Below, one piece after another: positions 36,144 through 43,061 of a DNA stretch of 64,000 nt (the stretch's first letter is position 1; every line of letters starts with the position of its first letter). This DNA comes from Rhodoferax sp. (lineage in GTDB: Bacteria; Pseudomonadota; Gammaproteobacteria; Burkholderiales; Burkholderiaceae_C). The notes beneath the pieces were generated by a model that saw nothing but the letters and a program-made list of their open reading frames with translations, ran no database searches and was not told the DNA's origin. The position numbers and the translations under genes are program-made. The DNA is taken from assembly GCF_030646845.1 (NCBI RefSeq), contig NZ_JAUSLE010000050.1, positions 53,401 through 117,400 of the forward strand, read 5' to 3'.

Positions 36144-37361
36144 ATGAACAGATTGACAAGCATTTCTAAAACATCGATGTGGTCCACGGCATTGCTGCTG
36201 GCCGCTTTGATGACTGGTTGCGGTGGTGGTGGCAGCTCAGGCATGGCTATTACAGCTGCCGCCGGTGTGACCGTTGCCCCGGGTGCCGCCGGAATTGCAG
36301 GTGGCACAGCCACCGATCCCACGGTGAGATCCTCAAGCCCCACGAATAACGCGACCGATGTGCCGACCAGCCAGAACGCTGGAACCGCTACCTTGGTGAC
36401 AGCCATCTTCCGCCAGGCGATGAATCCGGCAACGATCAACTCGGCCCCGGCCGGCACGCAGCTCACGTTCACGCTCAAGGAGACCAGCGGCAGCAACGTC
36501 CCCGGCACCGTTGCCATGAATGCGGCCAACACGGTGGCAACCTTTACGCCCACAGCGTCCGGCCTGACCCCGAACACCAGCTATACCGCCACGGTGACCA
36601 CGGCGGCCAGGAACGCTGCTGGCACCGCCATGGCCAATCCCGTGGCATGGACCTTCATGACCAGGGCCGTCGCGTCCGTCGGTCTGTTGCCGGTGAACCT
36701 TGGCACGGCGGGCAATTTCGCGATTCTGTCGAAATCAGGCATTTCGACCGTGCCAGGCTCCCTGGTGACCGGCGATATTGGCGTCAGTCCCATTGCCCAG
36801 GTCGCGATCACGGGGTTTTCAGAGACCATGGACTCCTCGAATACATTTTCGCGATCCGCTCAAGTGGTCGGCAAAATCTACGCGGCTGACTACGCGCCGC
36901 CTACGCCCACCAACATGACGACCGCCATCGGTGACATGGAGATCGCCTACACCGACGCCGCCGGACGGACATTGCCGGACTTTACCGAACTGGGCGCTGG
37001 AGCAATTGGCGGGCTAAACCTTGTTCCTGGTCTTTACAAATGGAGCACCGGTGTTTCAATAGCCACCAATGTCACGCTCACGGGCAGTGCAACCGATGTC
37101 TGGATTTTCCAGGTGGCGGGCGACATCACCCAGGCCAGCGCGACGAATGTGACGCTGGCGGGTGGTGCACTGGCCAAGAACGTCTTCTGGCAGGTCGCCG
37201 GTGGCACGGGTGTGACGATTGGAACAACGGCCCACTTCGAGGGCGTCGTCCTGGCTGTCACAGCGATCAATCTGCAGACCGGCGCGTCCGCGAAGAGCAG
37301 ATTGCTGGCACAGACAGCGGTCATTCTTCAGCAGAATGCGGTCACGCAGCCCGCTCCGTAA
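36144..37361 (+). CDS. Ice-binding (DUF3494) lipoprotein with Ig-like domain
   Basis: The 405-residue protein has a lipoprotein signal with lipobox LMTGC (Cys26) and a GGGGSSG linker. An SbsA-type bacterial Ig-like domain follows (about 57-173: SSSPTNNATDVPTSQNAGTA, AMNPATINSA, PNTSYTATVTTAARNAAG). The rest, about 180-400, is a DUF3494 ice-binding domain: LGTAGNFAILSKSGISTVPG, GDIGVSP, LTGSATDVWIFQVAGDITQA and NVFWQVAGGTGVTIGTTAHF. Family members form a beta-solenoid that binds ice crystals and limits recrystallisation. The lipid anchor would hold it at the outer membrane or cell surface. Not all DUF3494 proteins are proved to bind ice. Confidence 0.9.
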   Translation: MNRLTSISKTSMWSTALLLAALMTGCGGGGSSGMAITAAAGVTVAPGAAGIAGGTATDPTVRSSSPTNNATDVPTSQNAGTATLVTAIFRQAMNPATINSAPAGTQLTFTLKETSGSNVPGTVAMNAANTVATFTPTASGLTPNTSYTATVTTAARNAAGTAMANPVAWTFMTRAVASVGLLPVNLGTAGNFAILSKSGISTVPGSLVTGDIGVSPIAQVAITGFSETMDSSNTFSRSAQVVGKIYAADYAPPTPTNMTTAIGDMEIAYTDAAGRTLPDFTELGAGAIGGLNLVPGLYKWSTGVSIATNVTLTGSATDVWIFQVAGDITQASATNVTLAGGALAKNVFWQVAGGTGVTIGTTAHFEGVVLAVTAINLQTGASAKSRLLAQTAVILQQNAVTQPAP

Positions 37362-37386
37362 CAAGACAGGCGCCTCATAGCCGGGA

Positions 37387-37417
37387 CCTGACCAACGGCT
37401 TCGACCGCTGGATCAGG
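37387..37417. terminator. Hairpin between convergent genes
   Basis: CCTGACCAACGG and CCGCTGGATCAGG pair across a CTTCGA loop with one bulge and one mismatch, between the ends of the ice-binding gene and the thiol-disulfide lipoprotein gene, overlapping the latter's stop. It could end transcription from both sides, but no T-run follows. Confidence 0.4.
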
Positions 37418-37997
37418 GGGGCGCAATGCCGAGAAACTCGGCCAGCGCCGGGGTGGCCATGGCGCCATTGTTGGTGACCACCTGACCGCTGCGGATGTTG
37501 CGGGCCAGGATGTAGGGCACCGACTCAATCCCCAGGCTGGTGAACAGCTGGGTGTTCTTCTTGATGGCCGCCTCCAGATCGGACGGGACACTGGCCGATG
37601 CAGCCATGCCACCCGTGCCGGCCAGAATCGATTTTTCATGCGCGGTCATCATCTCTGCGGGATTGGCGGCTGACAGCAGCGCTGCCCCTTGCGTCGCACT
37701 CTTGGCGTTCATGATGGCCACCGGGATCCAGACGAACTTCACCTTGTTGTGCAGCGGCACTGAGGCTTCCCACAAGTGGCCGCAATGCGGGCACTGGGGG
37801 TCGAACAGCACATACACCGCCTGGGCGCTCATCATGGAACCCACGGTGAAGCCCTTGCCCTGCGAGGCGACCGCTTCATAGGGCTGCGCCGGTTTGGTTG
37901 CTGTGGTTGTCTTGTCCGCTGCATCCTGCGGGGAGCAGCCTGCCAATGCAAAAACCAATGACGCGACGAGGGGAAAAGCCAGTTTTTTGAATTTCAA
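37413..37997 (-). CDS. DsbC/DsbG-like thiol-disulfide lipoprotein
   Basis: The 194-residue protein has a lipoprotein signal (FPLVASLVFALAGC, Cys21) and a thioredoxin-fold domain with the redox pair CPHC in VLFDPQCPHCGHLWEA and a cis-Pro loop ESVPYILARN. It looks like the catalytic half of DsbG, without the N-terminal dimerisation domain, anchored in the periplasm. It would act on protein disulfides. It overlaps the terB stop by 4 nt. Confidence 0.87.
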   Translation of the reverse strand: MKFKKLAFPLVASLVFALAGCSPQDAADKTTTATKPAQPYEAVASQGKGFTVGSMMSAQAVYVLFDPQCPHCGHLWEASVPLHNKVKFVWIPVAIMNAKSATQGAALLSAANPAEMMTAHEKSILAGTGGMAASASVPSDLEAAIKKNTQLFTSLGIESVPYILARNIRSGQVVTNNGAMATPALAEFLGIAPP

Positions 37998-38479
37998 TTT
38001 GTATCCTTGTTGATGAGCGGGCCGGCGTCTGCCTTGGCCCTCATTTTGGCAGCGATGTACTCGCCATGGGTCACGTGCAGCAGCCCGGCGATCTTGCTGA
38101 TCAGGTGGTTTTCATGCGCATCCAGATGGGCATCGGCGTAGGCCACTTGCCACATCGCTTCCACCATGCGCACTTTTTGCTCGTGCGTGAAATGCTCGTT
38201 GATGCTGGAGGTGAAGCGGTGGTAGTCGTAAGCCGATTTGGCCGTGCCTTCCGCCAGCTCCACCAACCGCGCGAGCTCGTCATCCGCGAGCGCGAATTTC
38301 CGGCGCAGCGCTGCGACCACGGCGTTGCGTTCGGCAGCGTCAATGGCGGGGTCGGCCCGCATGACCTCCACCAGCAACACGGCGGTGGCAAGCTGCAGCG
38401 CGTGTTCCTGCGCCGCGGGCGATTGGCCCGCCGCCGGCGCCATGAAGGTGTCCAACAGATCTTTGAGGGTTCGCAGCAT
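37994..38479 (-). CDS. TerB family tellurite-resistance-like protein
   Basis: The 161-residue all-helical protein has the TerB pattern: LATAVLLVEVMRADPAIDAAERNAVVAALR with conserved acidic residues, a second half with EAMWQVAYADAHLDAHENHL, and IAGLLHVTHGEYIAAK. TerB-like proteins are thought to bind metal at the membrane; tellurite resistance is not implied. ATGA overlap with the thiol-disulfide lipoprotein suggests a two-gene operon. Confidence 0.88.
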   Translation of the reverse strand: MLRTLKDLLDTFMAPAAGQSPAAQEHALQLATAVLLVEVMRADPAIDAAERNAVVAALRRKFALADDELARLVELAEGTAKSAYDYHRFTSSINEHFTHEQKVRMVEAMWQVAYADAHLDAHENHLISKIAGLLHVTHGEYIAAKMRAKADAGPLINKDTN

Positions 38480-38518
38480 TTAAACGTTCCGCTGTGTGGT
38501 TTGAATTTATAAGATTTA

Positions 38519-38574
38519 GGGCCCTGGCCCACGTGGAATATGCGCAGTTAGCTATTAATATTATAGCAACACTA
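38519..38574. repeat. Dispersed 3'-end repeat, copy 1
   Basis: The copy reads CCTGGCCCACGTGGAATATG, then CGCAGTTAGCTATTAATATT and ATAGCAACACTA. The final CTA is the complement of the antiporter stop codon, so the element begins at the stop of that leftward gene. The part GCTAT-N7-ATAGC is a perfect small hairpin. Compare copies at 49797, 59435 and 60385. Confidence 0.75.
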
Positions 38575-39849
38575 GGGCGGCTTGATCTGATTGCCGCGTC
38601 GCCAGAAGCGCCCCATCATGGGTTTGACGCTCACACCGTGCAGAAGAATGGACAGTGTCACCACGATCAGCGTGAGCTGGATCATTTGCAGCGCCAGCGT
38701 CTCGGGCAGCCCGTGTTGTATGGCGTACATCAGGTAGTAGAGGGAGCCGATCCCGCGCACGCCAAACCAGCCCGTCATGCCGCGTATTCGCCACGAGGTG
38801 CCAGTGCCCATCAGACCAATGACGACACTGATCGGCCGCGCCACCATGAACAAAAACAGCACCAGCCCGACCGCCTCCCAACTCCAGGAGTTCAGAAACA
38901 GCGAGCCGCCGACCAGCAGGACCAGCATCACTTCCGACAGCCGCTCCAGATGCTCCTTGAAGACCAGAGAACCTTCGCTGACGGTTGGCAGGGGCTCGGC
39001 CGCATGGTTTTTCTCGGTAGACACCTGCGTTGCCCTGGCCAGCTTCTGCTCCGTCTGGCGCAGGGCCACGGCGGCGAAAAAAACCGCCAGAAAACCCCAG
39101 GCGTGAAACATCACGCTCAAGCCATAGACGAAAGCAATCAGCCCGAGGCCCAGGAAGTCGTCCATCAACTCATGCCGGTGGGGTTCGCGGCGCAGCTTCC
39201 AGCCCAGCCGCGCCAGCGCAACGCCCGCGGCAACGCCAATCGCGATGGCGCCCAGGGTGGCCCACAACACATCCACCACGACCCAGTTCAGGCCGGTGTC
39301 GCCCAGTTCATGCAGACCCAGCAAGCCCAGCCCCAGCATCACAAACGGGAAGGCGCTGCCGTCGTTCATGCCGGCCTCGCAGGTCAGGGTGAAGCGCAGC
39401 TGGTCGCGGTCGCCGGGATGGCGGCTTTGCACATCGGTGGCCAGCACCGGGTCGGTCGGGGCAAGGATCGCGCCCAGCAGCACGCCGGCACCCAGGGGCA
39501 GGCCCAGCACGTAATAAGCGAAGGCCGCGACCATCGCCACGGTGATCGTCATGGAGGCGGTGGCCAGCAGGATAGGCGCGCGCCAGCGGGCAAAGCTGAA
39601 CGGCACCGGCATTTTGACGCCGGCAGAAAACAGCGAAATCAATACCGCAATTTCAGTCAGCACTTCCAGCAGTGCGGACTCCTTGAGCGGATTGAAGTGA
39701 AACAGATTGAGCACACTCGGCCCCACCAGCAGCCCCACCGCCAGATAAATAATGGCGGCCGTGACCGGCGAGCGCTTGAGGATGGTGGAGGTAAGGCCCC
39801 TGACCAGCAGCAAGCCGCCGACCAGCATGAACCATTGAGCGTTAGTCAT
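38572..39849 (-). CDS. Cation:proton antiporter (NhaP/CPA1 type)
   Basis: The 425-residue membrane protein has about twelve helices. The core has ILAPTDPVLATDVQ, the Asn/Asp-type ion-binding motif of the CPA1 group, and CEAGMNDGSAFPFVMLGLGL with the ND pair in the next conserved helix, plus MTGWFGVRGIGSLYYLMY. It should exchange Na+ or K+ for H+. No regulatory TrkA domain is present. Ribosome binding before ATG 39849 is weak. Confidence 0.9.
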   Translation of the reverse strand: MTNAQWFMLVGGLLLVRGLTSTILKRSPVTAAIIYLAVGLLVGPSVLNLFHFNPLKESALLEVLTEIAVLISLFSAGVKMPVPFSFARWRAPILLATASMTITVAMVAAFAYYVLGLPLGAGVLLGAILAPTDPVLATDVQSRHPGDRDQLRFTLTCEAGMNDGSAFPFVMLGLGLLGLHELGDTGLNWVVVDVLWATLGAIAIGVAAGVALARLGWKLRREPHRHELMDDFLGLGLIAFVYGLSVMFHAWGFLAVFFAAVALRQTEQKLARATQVSTEKNHAAEPLPTVSEGSLVFKEHLERLSEVMLVLLVGGSLFLNSWSWEAVGLVLFLFMVARPISVVIGLMGTGTSWRIRGMTGWFGVRGIGSLYYLMYAIQHGLPETLALQMIQLTLIVVTLSILLHGVSVKPMMGRFWRRGNQIKPP

Positions 39850-39969
39850 CGATGCGGTTCGGATACATGCATGTCAGTTTAGTTCAGGGGGATGCCGCGG
39901 CCAACGCGAGGTGGGGTAAAACTCCCTTTGTCCTACAGCACACGGCCCGATATTGGCAAATAATGAACC

Positions 39970-40299
39970 ATGCAAATCCAAATCAATACCGACCATCACA
40001 TTGAAGGTCACGAGGCGCTGGTGGCTTGGGCTACCGGTGAAATTAAAACTGCCCTGAGCCGGCACAGTGATCACATCACGCGGGTGGAGGTTCACCTGAG
40101 CGATGAGAACGGGCACAAGAGCGGCACCAGCGACAAGCGCTGCGTCATGGAGGCTCGCGTCGAAGGGCGCCAGCCCCTCGCGGTGACGCACCACGCGGAG
40201 ACGCTGTATCTGGCCGTTACCGGCGCCGCTGACAAGTTGACCCGGCTGATCGCCAGCACCCTCGGTCGTGCTGCACGGGCCGAGCCGTCGCCCGAGTGA
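39970..40299 (+). CDS. HPF/RaiA-like ribosome-associated protein
   Basis: The 109-residue protein starts QIQINTDHHIEGHEALVAWA and has THHAETLYLAVTGAADKLTRLI, the beta-alpha pattern of the ribosome hibernation family (S30AE). It is as short as YfiA/HPF but with diverged surface residues, as in a subgroup often annotated as HPF/RaiA family protein. It may bind the 30S decoding site in slow growth. Confidence 0.8.
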   Translation: MQIQINTDHHIEGHEALVAWATGEIKTALSRHSDHITRVEVHLSDENGHKSGTSDKRCVMEARVEGRQPLAVTHHAETLYLAVTGAADKLTRLIASTLGRAARAEPSPE

Positions 40300-40338
40300 G
40301 TCTTCGGCGGTAGCGACCAATGGCCCGGCTTGCCCGGG

Positions 40339-40482
40339 CTACTGATTGACCCATTGCTGAATTTTTTGACTGGGCTGGGCGGTGTCCGCGTCCATGGACA
40401 TCTCCTGCAGCTCCGTCGCGGCAAACACGCCCACGATGGCCGAGAGTATTGACAAACCCAGTACGCCCAAAACCGTTTTCAT
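40339..40482 (-). CDS. Small membrane-anchored or secreted peptide, 47 residues
   Basis: From ATG 40482 a 48-codon frame encodes KTVLGVLGLSILSAIVGVFA, a hydrophobic signal or anchor segment, then an acidic and Gln-rich tail ending TAQPSQKIQQWVNQ. GGAGGG lies 8 nt before the ATG, a strong ribosome binding site, and codon use is like that of neighbours. I recognise no family. It lies 41 bp downstream of the glycine-zipper gene on the same strand and may be its operon partner in the envelope. Confidence 0.65.
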   Translation of the reverse strand: MKTVLGVLGLSILSAIVGVFAATELQEMSMDADTAQPSQKIQQWVNQ

Positions 40483-40523
40483 TTCAAGCCCTCCAAAGTG
40501 TTAGCCGATGGCCGGAAGAAAGC

Positions 40524-41189
40524 TCAACGCCAGTGACGCTGGCCGCGATGACCATCCCCGTAGCGGAAATCCAGTTCAACCCCGATCGGGGCGTAGTAGG
40601 GCCGCGCGTAGTAGCCGCGGTAGACCGGGGGCGCCATGATCACCGGGGCGGGTTGCAGGTACTCCGGCTGTTGATATTGATACTGATACCCCACGCCGCC
40701 AGCCGGGCCTGCCATCTGTGAGCTGGCTCCGACCGGAGAAACCTGAAGCTGGATGCTTGGACCCGGGTCGCTCGGCATTTGCACGCTGTACTGCTTGCCG
40801 GCGTATTCATAAACCACGTTGTACGCCACAGGCCGGTTTTCATAGAACGTCTGGGTGCCGCAACGCTGCACGTTTTGAAGCTGCGCCTGGGGTGCGCCCT
40901 CCACCCGGTCGCCGAGAATCGCCCCACCAAAGATGCCAAGCGCGGTTGCCGCCGCCTTCCCGCTGCCGCCGCCCACCGCGTTGCCCATGGCGCCCCCCGC
41001 GATGGCACCCATGACGGCACCGGCGCCCGACTTGGGCTGTTGCACAGCCACCTGCTCCATGGTGCACACATTGCGGGGCACGCCGATCTGCTGGATGATG
41101 GGCGTTGAAGAAACCACGCGGCCGACTTCCTGAGCCAGAGACAGCCCGCTGGCGACCATTGCCGCCGATAGTAGAAGTAGTTTTTTCAT
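40524..41189 (-). CDS. Envelope protein with glycine-zipper 2TM domain
   Basis: The 221-residue protein has a signal peptide (KKLLLLSAAMVASGLSLAQ), a Cys-containing N-terminal part, a glycine-zipper helix hairpin (GAGAVMGAIAGGAMGNAVGG then GKAAATALGIFGGAILGDRV, about 57-95) and a Tyr/Pro/Gln-rich C-terminus. This is the 17-kDa-antigen-like family (SlyB/PcP relatives), found in outer membranes, but no lipobox Cys is seen. AAAAGGGA precedes ATG 41189. Confidence 0.83.
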   Translation of the reverse strand: MKKLLLLSAAMVASGLSLAQEVGRVVSSTPIIQQIGVPRNVCTMEQVAVQQPKSGAGAVMGAIAGGAMGNAVGGGSGKAAATALGIFGGAILGDRVEGAPQAQLQNVQRCGTQTFYENRPVAYNVVYEYAGKQYSVQMPSDPGPSIQLQVSPVGASSQMAGPAGGVGYQYQYQQPEYLQPAPVIMAPPVYRGYYARPYYAPIGVELDFRYGDGHRGQRHWR

Positions 41190-41412
41190 GATCCCTTTTC
41201 CCGGTTGTTGCCTGACATGAATGATGTCTCTTTGAGCGCCCGGCTGTGTTGCGGTTCCGTTAACCGGCGGTAAAGAATGTGTCAGCCATGGCCAGGTCAT
41301 GGACAGGGGTATGGCTCGCCTGACGGACCCGGTGTGCCGTTGCTATCGCACAAAAATGGTGTTGGCTATCACGGTGCGGCTCCTTGGTGTCAAGAAGAGT
41401 CGTCCGGTGTCA

Positions 41413-42021
41413 TCACGGGGTAGCGGTCCATACCAGTAGCAGGTTGTTGGCGGGCATGACGTGGCGTGCCGACAAATGCAGCCCAGCGCGGGCTGCCTGC
41501 GCCTCTACGTCCGCGCGCCGGCGAAGGCCCCAGGCAGGGTCGCGCGCCCGCAGGCTCTGGTCAAACGCCAGATTGCCGGGCGAGGTGGGCACGTCGTCCT
41601 CCAGATACGGTCCGTAGGTGATGAGTGTGCCGCCCGGTGCCAGGTGGCGCGCGCTCCCCTGCATCAATGCGGCGCAGGTGGCCCACGGTGCGATGTGCAG
41701 CATGTTGGCGCAGTAGATGAGGTCAAACCGCCCGTCGTCCGGCAGCCAGCGCGGCGCCATCACGTCGAGCTGTACCGGCGCGCGCACATTGGTCAGGCGC
41801 TCTTGCGCCATGCGCGCGGCAATGCCGGGCAGGGCGTCGGCCTGGTAGTCGGTGGGTTGCCAGGTCCACTGCGGCAGCGCGGCCGCGAACCAGGCCACAT
41901 GCTGCCCCGTGCCTGAGGCAATCTCCAGCGCGCTGCCCCGGACGGGCAGCACCTGGCGCAGCACGTCCAGGATGGGTTGCCTGTTGCGCTCGGCGGCGGG
42001 ACTGTAGGGAAGGTCGGTCAC
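41413..42021 (-). CDS. DUF938 SAM-dependent methyltransferase-like protein
   Basis: The 202-residue protein starts at GTG 42021 with TDLPYSPAAERNRQPILDVL and has ALEIASGTGQHVAWFAAALP as SAM motif I and FDLIYCANMLHIAPWATC as motif IV. This is a full-length DUF938 protein; no substrate is known. The GTG overlaps the YeeE stop (GTGA), so it is the third gene of a coupled unit. Confidence 0.85.
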   Translation of the reverse strand: MTDLPYSPAAERNRQPILDVLRQVLPVRGSALEIASGTGQHVAWFAAALPQWTWQPTDYQADALPGIAARMAQERLTNVRAPVQLDVMAPRWLPDDGRFDLIYCANMLHIAPWATCAALMQGSARHLAPGGTLITYGPYLEDDVPTSPGNLAFDQSLRARDPAWGLRRRADVEAQAARAGLHLSARHVMPANNLLLVWTATP

Positions 42022-42425
42022 TTTGCCCTCAGCCCTTGCGCCAGCGCGCCCAGCGCAATGCCGGCCAGCGCCCACAGCAGATCCCAGTTGCCCGTGCCCA
42101 GGCCCGCAATGGCCGGGCTGGGGCAGACGCCGCACAGGCCCCAACCCACGCCGAACAGGGCGGCGCCCGCCGCGGTGTCACGGTTCCAGACGCTGGGGTG
42201 CGTGTGAAAGTGGTCGTCCAGCAGGGGGTGGGCCAACAGGCGGGGCGTGAGCTGGTAGGCCAGCACCACCACCAGCACCGCGCCGCCCATCACCAGCATG
42301 AGGCCGAAGTCCTCGAAGCGCAAAAAGCTCAACACCACCTCGGGCCGGATCATGGTGGCGTACGACAGGCCGAAGCCGAACAGCGCGCCCGCCGCCAGCG
42401 TGGCCAGACCGCGTGCGGCGCTCAT
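42018..42425 (-). CDS. YeeE/YedE family sulfur-transport protein, second half
   Basis: The 135-residue protein has four hydrophobic helices. FGFGLSYATMIRPEVVLSFL and ALFGVGWGLCGVCPSPAIAG are conserved; the cysteines of the latter are equivalent to those lining the pore of thiosulfate transporter TsuA. It pairs with the adjacent 157-residue protein as the split form of this family. ATGA overlaps the partner stop. It would take up thiosulfate or a related sulfur compound. Confidence 0.88.
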   Translation of the reverse strand: MSAARGLATLAAGALFGFGLSYATMIRPEVVLSFLRFEDFGLMLVMGGAVLVVVLAYQLTPRLLAHPLLDDHFHTHPSVWNRDTAAGAALFGVGWGLCGVCPSPAIAGLGTGNWDLLWALAGIALGALAQGLRAK

Positions 42426-42895
42426 GCCAGCCACCTTGCGGCCAGGTTGGCCGTCAGGAATGCGGTCGCCATGAAGGTCAGCACCGCCATCAGAGACGGC
42501 AACTGCAGCGAGCCCAGCCCGCAAATACCGTGACCCGATGTGCAGCCATTGCCCAGACGCGCTCCGTAGCCCACAAAAAACCCGCCCACCAGCAACTGCC
42601 ACACCGGCACCGCCGTGGCTTGCACCGCGCCGCCGGCAAAACCCAGCCACCACACCAGCGCGCCCAGGATCAAGCCCAATGCATAGACCAGCCGCCAGCC
42701 GCGGGAACCAACAAACCGCTTTTGCTGAAAAAACGGCCGCTGCACCACATAGGACCAGGTGCTGGAGAAAACCGTGCTCATGCCACCGATGCGGCCTGTC
42801 AGCACGAACAGCAGTGCGGCGCCCGTGCCAATGATGAGCCCGCCCAGCAGATAGTGCTGCCAGCCAAGGGGAAAGAGAGACAGAGAAATATTCAT
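42422..42895 (-). CDS. YeeE/YedE family sulfur-transport protein, first half
   Basis: The 157-residue membrane protein starts NISLSLFPLGWQHYLLGGLI and carries the hallmark GARLGNGCTSGHGICGLGSL with two cysteines thought to hand on the sulfur substrate. It forms a split transporter with the next gene. It is the first gene of the unit YeeE-YeeE-DUF938. The ribosome binding site is weak. Confidence 0.9.
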   Translation of the reverse strand: MNISLSLFPLGWQHYLLGGLIIGTGAALLFVLTGRIGGMSTVFSSTWSYVVQRPFFQQKRFVGSRGWRLVYALGLILGALVWWLGFAGGAVQATAVPVWQLLVGGFFVGYGARLGNGCTSGHGICGLGSLQLPSLMAVLTFMATAFLTANLAARWLA

Positions 42896-43061
42896 AGGGG
42901 GTGGATTATCCGTGGGTGAGGGGCGGCACAGGTGCGGTACGTGCAAGAGGTCATCCAGGGCAAAGTGAAAAGCTTCGGACGCCTGCAACGGCCGGCAAAG
43001 ACAGTAATATCAAGCACGGCGTGGCTATTCAGTCTCTTTGCTTTTATCCGGTGGAGCGCTA

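Noticed and set aside
38494..39882. Rightward open frame of 462 codons across the antiporter region
   Set aside because: It is Gln/His/Arg-rich antisense of the antiporter gene and shows no domain, signal or ribosome binding site.
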